Shown here in pieces: positions 1 through 6,907 of a stretch of 22,010 nucleotides of DNA. The stretch spans positions 1 through 22,010 of the forward strand of contig JBGCFB010000406.1 in the NCBI GenBank assembly GCA_045106685.1, in the 5' to 3' direction. The stretch is from JAUIGE01 sp045106685. GTDB lineage: Bacteria > Bacteroidota > Bacteroidia > J057. Below the pieces are notes generated by a model, which saw only the letters and a program-made list of their open reading frames with translations, did no database searches and was not told the DNA's origin. The translations under genes were made by a program, and so were the position numbers. Each line of letters begins with the position of its first letter. Within the stretch, counting starts at the first letter, position 1.

Positions 1-159
1 CAGGAGGATGTGAGTTGCGATGATTGGGTGAAGCGTGTAGCGTCAAAAGGTGGAACGACAGAGGCTGCACTCAACACGTTTGAGAAAAGAGGTCTTATCC
101 CAACCTTGGAGCGCGGACTGAGCGCAGCGTTTGAGCGAGCAAGAGAGTTGAGTACCTGA
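1..159 (+). CDS. proC: Pyrroline-5-carboxylate reductase, C-terminal 52 residues (5' end outside window)
   Basis: An open frame runs from base 1 to a TGA at 157-159. Its product has the C-terminal signature of ProC, the NADPH-dependent enzyme for the last step of proline synthesis: the segment around SKGGTTEAAL followed by a helix ending in the FERARELST tail. In the family this Gly-Gly-Thr-Thr stretch belongs to the helical dimerisation domain that forms the substrate pocket. Only the tail is visible, so nothing can be said of the cofactor domain, start or promoter. The next gene starts 38 bp downstream on the same strand and appears to have its own promoter-like element, so it need not be cotranscribed. 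Confidence 0.85.
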   Translation, partial: QEDVSCDDWVKRVASKGGTTEAALNTFEKRGLIPTLERGLSAAFERARELST

Positions 160-178
160 TGCTTTTTTTGTAAATTTG
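148..178 (+). promoter_or_regulatory. Candidate Bacteroidota-type promoter for the DUF1573 lipoprotein gene
   Basis: TAAATTTG at 171-178 matches the Bacteroidota -7 consensus TAnnTTTG exactly. TTG at 148-150 (GTTG at 147-150, against consensus TTTG) lies 20 bp upstream, the expected spacing for the -33 element. The start codon at 198 is 19 bp downstream. This is a motif match only. Confidence 0.4.
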
Positions 179-197
179 AAAGAATAAATTTCGCTCC

Positions 198-761
198 ATG
201 CTACTTGTCAAACATTCACTTCTATTCGTCTTCGCTTTGAGCCTGTTAGTCTCATGCGGTGATGAAGGCCATAATCAGGCTGCTGCTGCTTCTGAGACGG
301 TTATTCCAGTCGTTCAAAATGAACCTGTGATTGAGGAAGAACCGCAGGATTTGGCTGTGCTGGACACTGGTAAGGTCGTAGAGGAAATGAAAGAAGAGCT
401 TAAGGCTAAGGTAGTTGCTCCAACCAAGCGCGCCAAGGCGCAAGTCGCCTCGCCAGATTTCGATTTTGGATTTATCGATGAAGGAGCGAAGATCAAGCAC
501 ACCTTTATTGTGAAGAATGGTGGAAACGCCAGCCTGAAAATCAAAGACGTTGAAAGCGCTTGCGGATGCACCGTAGCGAAGCTTTCCCAGTGGGAAGTCG
601 CCCCTGGCAAAAGCACCAAAGTAGAAACCGTATTCGATAGCGACGGTAAATTTGGCAAGCAGCGCAAAGAGATCGTTCTCACCACTACAGGAGGCCGCGT
701 TGTACTCGCCCTCATAGGCGTCGTTCGCCCAAAAGGATTTAAGAAGGATTCTATTAATTAG
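198..761 (+). CDS. DUF1573 domain lipoprotein
   Basis: The 187-residue protein begins with a lipoprotein signal peptide: a Lys, a hydrophobic stretch, and the lipobox LVSC with Cys20 as the predicted lipidated residue. An acidic, Ala-rich linker (about 24-85) follows. Residues about 86-175 form a DUF1573 domain, an immunoglobulin-like beta fold common in Bacteroidota, with the FDFGFIDEGAKIKHTF opening, the VKNGG turn, and the conserved ACGCT at 121-125. The family's molecular role is not established; a cell-envelope location follows from the lipobox. The TAG stop falls at the edge of an ATTAGCTG-type intergenic repeat. It sits 38 bp after proC with its own promoter-like element and faces a convergent minus-strand gene. 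Confidence 0.85.
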   Translation: MLLVKHSLLFVFALSLLVSCGDEGHNQAAAASETVIPVVQNEPVIEEEPQDLAVLDTGKVVEEMKEELKAKVVAPTKRAKAQVASPDFDFGFIDEGAKIKHTFIVKNGGNASLKIKDVESACGCTVAKLSQWEVAPGKSTKVETVFDSDGKFGKQRKEIVLTTTGGRVVLALIGVVRPKGFKKDSIN

Positions 762-870
762 CTGATTCGATGATTAGCTAATTTGATAATTCCTGCAACC
801 TTCCAATCGACTTTCGTATTCAATCAGCTAATCAGCTAATCAGCTAATCAGCTAATCAGCTAATCAGCTA
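753..870. repeat. AATCAGCT 8-bp tandem repeat with inverted left arm
   Basis: At 825-870 the unit CAGCTAAT is repeated five times plus a partial sixth copy. At 753-789 related words occur in the opposite orientation (ATTAGCTGATTCGATGATTAG), so the two halves can fold as an imperfect stem. The left arm contains the stop of the lipoprotein gene. The right arm contains the stop of the convergent membrane-protein gene at 864-866. Because the unit is 8 bp, not a multiple of 3, it places stop codons in all three frames on both strands. Confidence 0.9.
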
Positions 871-1814
871 CTGCCAATTTCGTCAATCTTGTCGCCCCAC
901 TCGTCTTCTGCGACTTGCTTGGTGTAGCGCTCACGCATGCGTCCTCGCCAGTTGCTCCAATTAAGCACTTTTGCAATTGCAACGGTGAGAAGGAGAAGCA
1001 TCAGTATGCGGAAAATGATTCCCATCCAGGATGCTCCAAAGCCTTCGCTTTTTAGTTCTAATTCGACGATCGTACGACCCCAGGCGCCTGCGCCCGACCC
1101 GGTACGTGCAATAAAATTGGAGAATAATGATGCTGATATGCCATATCCAGCGATCAGTTCCAGTCCATCATCCATACTCACCCAGGTAATCATGATGACC
1201 ATGACCAATGAATTGAGCAGCATATAGGGTATCCAGTCAAATGCCTTATAACGGATCAGGAGATAGATGCTCTCGTGCTCCATATATAGTATGACAAATG
1301 GGATGCACAGTAGCGGAAAACGGAACCAATACAGGAGTGTTTTGTACACATAGCCCAGTCCAATGGAAAGTTTTAGCGCATATGCAGTTCCAAGAAGAAG
1401 TCCGGCGATAAGTGCTGGAATAAGGTTTTCCAGACTCACATCGAAGGTGTAGTCTTTTACACCTGTGAACATAATATTAATGCCCATTTCTACTGCAAAC
1501 ACAAAAAGACCAGCCCCCAAGCCGATGATGATATGCTTAATTCGAATCGGGATTTCCGTATTGAAAATGCTGTGAAGCGATACGCGATGAACGCTTACAA
1601 ACAATACGCAGAACAGCGGAATAAAAACCAGGTTGTCAATTAGAAATGACGTGATTCCTCCCTGGAGACCAAAGAGTGTTTCCTTAATGAAAGAGAATAT
1701 CGTTTTGACAACAATACTCACCCCAAGCACAATGAGGAGCTGCCCAAAGTTGGGTTTCCAGGTCCAAACCTGACTTAGAAATGGTGATTGCTCAAGCGTA
1801 GGCTTATTCGTCAT
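864..1814 (-). CDS. Multi-pass membrane protein, CPBP-like without catalytic residues (paralogue 1)
   Basis: About 316 residues with many hydrophobic segments. It is a paralogue of the gene just upstream: shared features are SPFL near the N-terminus, MDDG(L/F)EL near residue 214, LNWSNWR, and the C-terminal KIDEIGS. The layout resembles CPBP (CAAX protease/bacteriocin-processing) membrane proteins of Bacteroidota, where a DGLEL segment leads into the HxxNN motif. Here that segment reads GYGISASLF (223-231), so the His and Asn positions are Gly, Ala and Ser, and no EExxFRGY motif is seen (LGLGY-like remnant near 151-156). I infer a non-proteolytic homologue; a different membrane family is possible. 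The chosen start (ATG at 1814) aligns with the paralogue; ATG at 1832 is an alternative. Either start overlaps the upstream gene's end (stop at 1804-1806), indicating cotranscription. The last Ser and the stop come from the adjoining AATCAGCT repeat. Confidence 0.7.
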   Translation of the reverse strand: MTNKPTLEQSPFLSQVWTWKPNFGQLLIVLGVSIVVKTIFSFIKETLFGLQGGITSFLIDNLVFIPLFCVLFVSVHRVSLHSIFNTEIPIRIKHIIIGLGAGLFVFAVEMGINIMFTGVKDYTFDVSLENLIPALIAGLLLGTAYALKLSIGLGYVYKTLLYWFRFPLLCIPFVILYMEHESIYLLIRYKAFDWIPYMLLNSLVMVIMITWVSMDDGLELIAGYGISASLFSNFIARTGSGAGAWGRTIVELELKSEGFGASWMGIIFRILMLLLLTVAIAKVLNWSNWRGRMRERYTKQVAEDEWGDKIDEIGSS

Positions 1815-2787
1815 GACTGCCAATTTCGTCAATTTTATTTACCAGTTCATCTGAGACAATCGAAATATGATATGGCTTGATAAGACGCTCCCGCCAATTA
1901 CTCCAATTAAGGCGTTTTGCGAAGAAGAAAGTGGCCAGTGTGATAAAAATGATGGACAATAGATTGTCCGCAATAAGGAGATTTGTTATGCCAAAATCAG
2001 ATAGCGCAAAATCAAAATGAAAGAGTTTGTCGCCTCCCCAGGTTGCTTCTGATTGTTTGCTGACAAAGAAAAGTGTGAACAACTTGGAGGCAAAAAGCCA
2101 TCCTGCTGCCAGCTCAAAACCATCATCCATATAGAGCCAGATCGAAAATACAATCAGGAGTAGTAGGTTCAGCCCATCAGCTAGCGGGGCCTGGTTATTT
2201 GGTATAGAAAGGAAAAAGCTATATAGAAAACTTGGGCTTGAAAAAAGGAGCCATAACAGAAAGGCCAGCGCAGGTATTTTTAGCCAACGAATAAAGCCAG
2301 GTAAGATATAGCCGACACTGAAGAGTGAAGTGGTGATTACGGTGAAGGTGGTCAGGGCAACAAGAAACAAGCTCACCGCAAGGCCCGAGAGGTTAGAGCT
2401 GACATATTCCAATGGGGTTTGAAAAATAATGCACTCTAGCACGAGTGCAATGATGCTTGCCGCGATACCTACACCGAATCCCAGCGATAAGCGCTTCCAG
2501 CGAACAGCAGGTTTTGTCAGACCTATTGTCCAGGGTGGAACTTTATGAAGTAGATAAATACTAAGCCAAAGTATAGGGCCATAACTCAAAATTCCGATGA
2601 TCTTAGGGCCGTATAGAAGGAGTGGTTCTTCAGCCATGTTCCTAAATGAAATGAATGTCATGACAAGTACCGGGACCGCTCCAGCTAAAAAGATGGTAAT
2701 CAAAAATACGAGCATATACCGCCACCAATGATTCTGGCGCTTCCAGGTCTGGATAAGAAAGGGCGACTGTTTGCTGAGGTCGGGCAT
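1804..2787 (-). CDS. Multi-pass membrane protein, CPBP-like without catalytic residues (paralogue 2)
   Basis: About 327 residues from the ATG at 2787; the frame is open to an ATG at 2838, but that extension (MAWTPRICNF...) is not hydrophobic or conserved, and the shorter start aligns with paralogue 1 (QSPFLIQTW against QSPFLSQVW). Several membrane segments are evident (roughly 25-48, 66-82, 102-122, 138-160, 171-195, 206-222). MDDGFELAAG at 220-229 is followed by WLFASKLF where active CPBP proteins of this layout carry HxxNN. The earlier region has SLFSVGY (154-160) in place of EExxFRGY. It ends with KIDEIGSHDE, like its neighbour. It is the first gene of an overlapping pair, and the 143-bp repeat array lies directly upstream, so its promoter, if local, would be in or next to those repeats. 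Function unknown. Confidence 0.68.
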   Translation of the reverse strand: MPDLSKQSPFLIQTWKRQNHWWRYMLVFLITIFLAGAVPVLVMTFISFRNMAEEPLLLYGPKIIGILSYGPILWLSIYLLHKVPPWTIGLTKPAVRWKRLSLGFGVGIAASIIALVLECIIFQTPLEYVSSNLSGLAVSLFLVALTTFTVITTSLFSVGYILPGFIRWLKIPALAFLLWLLFSSPSFLYSFFLSIPNNQAPLADGLNLLLLIVFSIWLYMDDGFELAAGWLFASKLFTLFFVSKQSEATWGGDKLFHFDFALSDFGITNLLIADNLLSIIFITLATFFFAKRLNWSNWRERLIKPYHISIVSDELVNKIDEIGSHDE

Positions 2788-2844
2788 GAAAAGGAGGGTC
2801 GTTTGCTCGAAATTACAAATCCTAGGTGTCCAGGCCATACATGA

Positions 2845-3559
2845 CCTTGTAATAGTGAAAATTATATGCGCTAAAGCCCCGATTAATTCTCGTTGCTTTA
2901 GCGTCTCTTACTCTCACTAGTGCTTGATCTTTTAAGATCAAGCACACTGTCTCGTTGCTTTGGCACCTATTACAAGGGGATAAATCCCCTTGTAATAGTA
3001 AAAATTATATGCGCTAAAGCCCCGATTAATTCTCGTTGCTTTATTGTCTATTACTACCACTATTGCTTGATCTTTTAAGATCAAGCACACTGCCTCGTTG
3101 CTTTGGCATCTATTACAAGGGGATAAATCCCCTTGTAATAGTAAAAATTATATGCGCTAAAGCCCCGATTAATTCTCGTTGCTTCATTGTCTATTACTAT
3201 CACTATTGCTTGATCTTTTAAGATCAAGCACACTGTCTCGTTGCTTCAGCATCTATTACAAAGGGGATAAATCCCTTTGTAATAGTAAAAACTATATGCG
3301 CTAAAGCCCCGATTTATTCTCGTTGCTTCAGCGTCTATTACTATCATTATTGCCTGATCTTTTTAGATTAAGCACACTGTCTCGTTGCTTCAGCATCTAT
3401 TACAAGGGGATAAATCCCCTTGTAATAGTAAAAACTATATGCGCTAAAGCCCCGATTAATTCTCGTTGCTTTAGCGTCTATTACTATCACTATTGCTTGA
3501 CCTTTTAAGGTCAAGCACACTGCCTCATTGCTTCAGCACCTATTACTATCATTATTGCC
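2845..3559. repeat. Array of five 143-144 bp hairpin-bearing tandem repeats
   Basis: Units begin at about 2845, 2988, 3131, 3275 and 3418. Each holds a 22-nt hairpin, GCTTGATCTT/AAGATCAAGC, at 2922, 3065, 3208, 3352 and 3495. A larger hairpin straddles each unit junction, CTATTACAAGGGGA-TAAA-TCCCCTTGTAATAG written as arm-loop-arm, at 2967, 3110, 3253 and 3397. A weaker GCTAAAGC/GCTTTAGC pairing occurs in some copies. In copy 5 the first hairpin changes on both arms (GACC/GGTC). At the 3253 junction the larger hairpin also changes on both arms, with an extra A matched by an extra T. Two short plus-strand frames inside are products of the repetition, not genes. The array fills the whole gap between two minus-strand genes. 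Confidence 0.92.
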
Positions 3560-3571
3560 AAGCATCGGAAT

Positions 3572-4168
3572 TTACCCTCTCCTGCGCTCCAACAAGATCA
3601 TCATCATAAGACCCAGCAGAATGCGATCGTCGTCATCATTGTCGAGCGCACCGACCTTATCGACCTGAAATCTTCTGCCGAGCATGGAAGGCTCCTTTTT
3701 CAGGCGGACGATAGTCTGTCCTTGATTGTCGGTCACGATATAGCTTGGGTTGAAAATGTAGCCCATGAACATGCCCAAAATCGGAATTTCGCCGAGTAGG
3801 CCATCAAGTACTTTTACCCAGGCATTCTCCTCACGGACAGTGTACTGCAATTCCTGATTTTGGTCAAAAATCTCATAGTGCGCTTTCCAAAGCGAAGCCC
3901 AGCCCTTGCGGCCTATTTTACCTAACTCCGTACCGTCTTTATCTCTAAAAGTATAAGAAGCCGAGAAGTCGAGCCAGCGATCTGCCTTGATGGTGTATTC
4001 AATATTTTCGCGTGTTTTATCCGAATAGATGTTGATGTCCTCTTTGAGCTTGAACATCTTTTGGCGCACGTATCCTACTGTTTCGCCATTGACATCTGTT
4101 GCGGTGAAGTCATTTGCTAGCGAGGTGACATTGAACACAAACTTAAGGGGGAAGTTAATGTTTTGCAT
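3572..4168 (-). CDS. LURP-one-related / scramblase-like (tubby C-terminal fold) protein
   Basis: The 198-residue product has the features of the LURP-one-related (LOR) family, whose fold is that of the tubby C-terminal domain and phospholipid scramblases. It shows repeated short beta segments of the type V-D-x-x-G-x-x-V-G-Y-V-R (about 24-36), a central F-x-D-x-x-x-x-L-x-x-V-R pattern, the hydrophobic GEIPILGMFMGYIF stretch (about 125-138), the YIVTD strand, and an acidic run before a hydrophobic C-terminal helix (about 176-194). There is no signal peptide. Its biochemical role is unknown; a link to membranes or lipids is only suggested by the fold. Its start faces the divergent aminotransferase gene, and the 143-bp repeat array follows its stop after about a dozen bases. 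Confidence 0.7.
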   Translation of the reverse strand: MQNINFPLKFVFNVTSLANDFTATDVNGETVGYVRQKMFKLKEDINIYSDKTRENIEYTIKADRWLDFSASYTFRDKDGTELGKIGRKGWASLWKAHYEIFDQNQELQYTVREENAWVKVLDGLLGEIPILGMFMGYIFNPSYIVTDNQGQTIVRLKKEPSMLGRRFQVDKVGALDNDDDDRILLGLMMMILLERRRG

Positions 4169-4183
4169 GGATTATTTTGTGTT

Positions 4184-4225
4184 AAGGTGTTATTTTTGTA
4201 AAAAATGGATTCGAAATAACACCTT
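4184..4225. promoter_or_regulatory. 12-bp perfect inverted repeat between divergent genes
   Basis: AAGGTGTTATTT (4184-4195) and AAATAACACCTT (4214-4225) are exact inverted repeats separated by 18 bp. They lie 16 bp upstream of the LURP-one gene start, in the gap between divergent genes. The shape fits either an operator for a dimeric repressor or an RNA hairpin; a short T run at 4224-4228 follows the right arm, but the long loop and weak GC content make a terminator unlikely. Confidence 0.5.
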
Positions 4226-4388
4226 TTTGTGGTAAATGGCAAGAGGGAATGTGCTTTTATGTTTAAGCGCCGCCATTTGATCGTTTTTTTCAATGAACTT
4301 CTACATCAAAATAGTAAAACATGGCGAGATGTTTGTTTGATGAATTGTGAAAAATGGACGAGCATTTTACATTCTACGCTGTACATTT

Positions 4389-4396
4389 TACATTTG
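4389..4396 (+). promoter_or_regulatory. Candidate -7 promoter element for the aminotransferase gene
   Basis: TACATTTG matches the Bacteroidota TAnnTTTG element and ends 34 bp before the start codon at 4431. A T-rich word (TTTTA at 4365-4369) stands where TTTG would be expected about 20 bp upstream, which is a weak match. Confidence 0.35.
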
Positions 4397-4430
4397 AAAA
4401 AGAATCACGCGTTTCAACATCAAGATCATT

Positions 4431-5930
4431 ATGGCCAACCTCGCAACTCACTTTGCTCAATTTCGCGACGGAATCGTCGGTAACAATCATATATTCAATG
4501 GGCCATACGGACCAAAGCGAATTCTCTATGCCGACTGGACGGCCTCTGGCAGGATGTATGCTCCCATCGAAAAAGCGATGCAAGAGCAAGTCTACGCCTA
4601 TGTTGGAAATACGCACACCGAATCTACAGTAACCGGAAGTCGTACGACCAGCGCTTATCACGAAGCCGTACACATTATAAAGGCACATGTAAACGCATGC
4701 GAGAGTGATGTTTTTATTTCTTCAGGCTCAGGCATGACTGGCGCTGTAAATAAGTTTCAGCGCATTCTGGGCTTTCGCCTTAGCAATGAATACCAAAAAG
4801 CTGTCCAGCTGGAAGGTGCAGCACGCCCCATCGTCTTTGTGACCCATATGGAGCACCACTCCAATCAGACCTCATGGATCGAGACCATTGCCGAGGTAGT
4901 CGTGATCGGACAGACAGAAGAAGGCAGGGTAGATCTGGATGATCTGGATCGCTTGCTTGAAGTATATAAAGATCGCTGGGTCAAGATTGCCGCAGTAACA
5001 GCATGTTCGAATGTTACAGGAATCGAAACGCCGTATCACGAGATCGCGCGTCGCATGCATCATGCCGATGGGCTTTGCTTTGTTGACTTTGCCTGTTCCG
5101 GCCCTTATGTCAAAATCGACATGCATCCTGAAGATGAGGATTGTCGACTTGACGCTATTTATTTTTCACCACATAAATTCCTTGGAGGCCCCGGCACTTC
5201 AGGGATTTTGATTTTTAATAAAGCACTGTATCTCAATACCGTTCCTGATTGTCCGGGTGGAGGTACCGTCGAGTGGACCAATCCCTGGGGAGGCCATCGT
5301 TACCTGGAGGATATTGAGGCACGCGAGGACGGTGGTACACCTCCTTTCTTGCAGACGATACGAACCGCTTTGAGTGTCAGGTTGAAAGAGGCGATGGGTA
5401 TGGAAAATATCCGTGTGCACGAGCATCACTTGCTGGAGCGCTTTTGGAACAAACTCATACATATACCTGGGCTTCATATCCTGGCTGATAATATACAAGA
5501 CCGCCTTCCGGTAGTTTCCTTTTATATAGAAGACCTTCATTATAATCTTGCTGTCAAACTGCTGAATGATCGCTATGGTATTCAGGTGCGAGGAGGTTGT
5601 AGCTGTGCAGGTACGTATGGGCACTTCTTGCTTCACGTTGGGCCGGAGATGTCATCTTCTATTACAGAGAGTATTTCTAAAGGAGACATGACATATAAGC
5701 CTGGTTGGGTTCGTGCATCACTTCACCCTACCATGACTGAGGAGGAGGTGGACTTTATTTCACATGCTATTGAAGAAGTCGTTGCAAATCACCAGGAGTG
5801 GAAGCAAGATTACGAGTACGATCCATTTGTCAATGAATTTACCCATAAGAACCAACCTTCCATGCATGAAGAGGTTAGGGATATATTCAAGTCCATTAAA
5901 CCTCAACAAGAAGCGTTCGTCTTATCCTAA
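4431..5930 (+). CDS. Class V aminotransferase, cysteine desulfurase fold
   Basis: 499 residues with the layout of PLP fold-type I, class V enzymes (NifS/SufS relatives). Visible are DWTASGRMYAP (about 35-45, substrate-side start), SSGSGMTGAVN (about 97-107, the phosphate-binding turn), HMEHHSN (139-145, His stacking on the PLP ring), VDFACSG (218-224, Asp to the pyridine nitrogen) and SPHKFLGGPG (246-255), with Lys249 as the expected Schiff-base lysine. The segment RGGCSCAGTYGH (387-398) occupies the position of the catalytic-cysteine loop, with Cys390 and Cys392 as candidates. A cysteine desulfurase or cysteine lyase is therefore plausible, but the exact substrate is not shown. No suf or isc genes are nearby. 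At about 500 residues it is longer than SufS (about 406), with extra sequence at the C-terminus. It is followed after 2 bp by a secreted-protein gene, an apparent two-gene operon. Confidence 0.85.
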   Translation: MANLATHFAQFRDGIVGNNHIFNGPYGPKRILYADWTASGRMYAPIEKAMQEQVYAYVGNTHTESTVTGSRTTSAYHEAVHIIKAHVNACESDVFISSGSGMTGAVNKFQRILGFRLSNEYQKAVQLEGAARPIVFVTHMEHHSNQTSWIETIAEVVVIGQTEEGRVDLDDLDRLLEVYKDRWVKIAAVTACSNVTGIETPYHEIARRMHHADGLCFVDFACSGPYVKIDMHPEDEDCRLDAIYFSPHKFLGGPGTSGILIFNKALYLNTVPDCPGGGTVEWTNPWGGHRYLEDIEAREDGGTPPFLQTIRTALSVRLKEAMGMENIRVHEHHLLERFWNKLIHIPGLHILADNIQDRLPVVSFYIEDLHYNLAVKLLNDRYGIQVRGGCSCAGTYGHFLLHVGPEMSSSITESISKGDMTYKPGWVRASLHPTMTEEEVDFISHAIEEVVANHQEWKQDYEYDPFVNEFTHKNQPSMHEEVRDIFKSIKPQQEAFVLS

Positions 5931-5932
5931 GT

Positions 5933-6589
5933 ATGAAATTGAAATCGATCCTAATCGTGGGGCTGCTACTGGTCTCATCAGCATATGCGCAAGACCTTGA
6001 ACTTAGAGGCAAGCGCGTAGGTCTCTATATAAGTGGAAAGGCATTGTCTTTTGACTCAAAGTACTATCCGCTTATCAACCAGTTCCTGAAAGTAGAGGAA
6101 GATCGCTCCTGGGAGGAAAATCAAAAGGCTGAGTTTATGATTCGGTTTGGGCAGCGCTGGGCTACTGAGGTTCAGCAAATTGCCGGAGCTGATACTGTCA
6201 TCTTTCTGAATGGCGATATGGAACTCGGAACTGCCTACATCAAGAATGGACCAAAGGCCCTGGTAGGGAAGGGGAGCCTTGATGTTATTATTAGTCTTGA
6301 TAGTCTGAAGCTCCAGACGAGACGCGAGCGTGTTTCTTTTATTCGTAGTAATAAACTCTACACCAGTCACAAGACAATTAGGTTCGCTCAGCTCCACACC
6401 ACGAGCTACCTTCCAGGTGTAGCTGGGCAAAGTCATACATCATGTTTTGATGAAGCTTCACACAAATTCCCACCGATTCTTATGGATATGTATGCTGAGA
6501 TATCTCCTTTGGGAAAATTTTTGTCAGGCCTTTTCTCTGGCTGGTGGCTAGAGGTCCATGCTGGCGCACTTTCGAGGTGTGGAAAATGA
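5933..6589 (+). CDS. Secreted protein of unknown function
   Basis: I do not recognise this 218-residue protein. It starts with a clear Sec signal peptide (basic start, hydrophobic 6-16, AYA before the likely cleavage after Ala19). The mature part is mixed alpha/beta with the segments RVGLYISGKALSF (28-40), GADTVIFLNGD (85-95) and LDVIISLDSLKL (116-127), and two cysteines (171 and 216) that could pair in the periplasm. No lipobox and no C-terminal sorting domain is seen. The ATG is 2 bp after the aminotransferase stop and the terminator at 6649 follows, so the two genes probably form one transcript. Nothing else ties their functions together. Confidence 0.6.
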   Translation: MKLKSILIVGLLLVSSAYAQDLELRGKRVGLYISGKALSFDSKYYPLINQFLKVEEDRSWEENQKAEFMIRFGQRWATEVQQIAGADTVIFLNGDMELGTAYIKNGPKALVGKGSLDVIISLDSLKLQTRRERVSFIRSNKLYTSHKTIRFAQLHTTSYLPGVAGQSHTSCFDEASHKFPPILMDMYAEISPLGKFLSGLFSGWWLEVHAGALSRCGK

Positions 6590-6648
6590 TAATTCACTGT
6601 TTGACATTCTTATAGCTATTTTTACTTAAAGTATCACTTTAGGTAGGG

Positions 6649-6682
6649 GCCTTTCCAGTATCACTGGGAAGGCTTTCTTTTT
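6649..6682 (+). terminator. Intrinsic terminator after the aminotransferase operon
   Basis: GCCTTTCCAG (6649-6658) pairs with CTGGGAAGGC (6664-6673), ten pairs including one G-T, around the loop TATCA, followed by TTTCTTTTT. It lies 60 bp after the secreted-protein stop and separates that operon from the dcw cluster. Confidence 0.8.
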
Positions 6683-6860
6683 GTGTAAAAAAGGAACCCA
6701 TTTTTAGCCAAAAATGGACCCGCTACCCACTTTTTCCCACGCTTGGGAGGGGTGTTTGATTATGCATTCTATTATTTTTAGTATAAATGATTGTTTAATT
6801 AGATTTTTAGCATTAGAATTGTAATGTAAACCAAAAATATTGGCTAACACCTGTAACTCG

Positions 6861-6907
6861 TTGGGAATCAGGTGGGAAATTTTGATTTTTTGTGTCAAAA
6901 AGTGGGA
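6861..6907 (+). promoter_or_regulatory. MraZ-box-like direct repeats upstream of mraZ
   Basis: TTGGGA at 6861-6866 and GTGGGA at 6872-6877 are 11 bp apart, that is 6-bp boxes with a 5-bp spacer. This is the geometry of the GTGGG(A/T) direct repeats bound by MraZ in E. coli. A further GTGGGA stands at 6902-6907. Autoregulation of the cluster by MraZ is the inference. The boxes lie outside the coding region if mraZ starts at GTG 6964. Confidence 0.5.

Noticed and set aside
1..22. GGAGG followed by ATG near the left edge, resembling a ribosome binding site and start
   Set aside because: It lies within the proC reading frame, and the frame opened by that ATG does not give a credible protein.
3036..3508. 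Two 61-codon plus-strand frames (3036-3221 and 3323-3508) with similar products
   Set aside because: They lie wholly inside the 143-bp repeat array, repeat because the DNA repeats (143 is not a multiple of 3, so they do not continue), and have no start context or recognisable domain.
2845..3559. CRISPR array
   Set aside because: The repeat unit is 143 bp and contiguous, without unique spacers of constant length, and no cas genes are in the window.
4171..4198. TTTG (4176) and TATTTTTG (4191) as a promoter pair
   Set aside because: The two elements are only 11 bp apart, well short of the 19-21 bp expected for Bacteroidota promoters.
4229..4483. Small plus-strand frame ahead of the aminotransferase gene
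   Set aside because: It overlaps the start of a strongly supported gene in another frame, and its product is low-complexity with no family resemblance.
6698..6717. Hairpin CCATTTTT/AAAAATGG as a second terminator
   Set aside because: It is AT-rich and not followed by a T run; the real terminator is just upstream.
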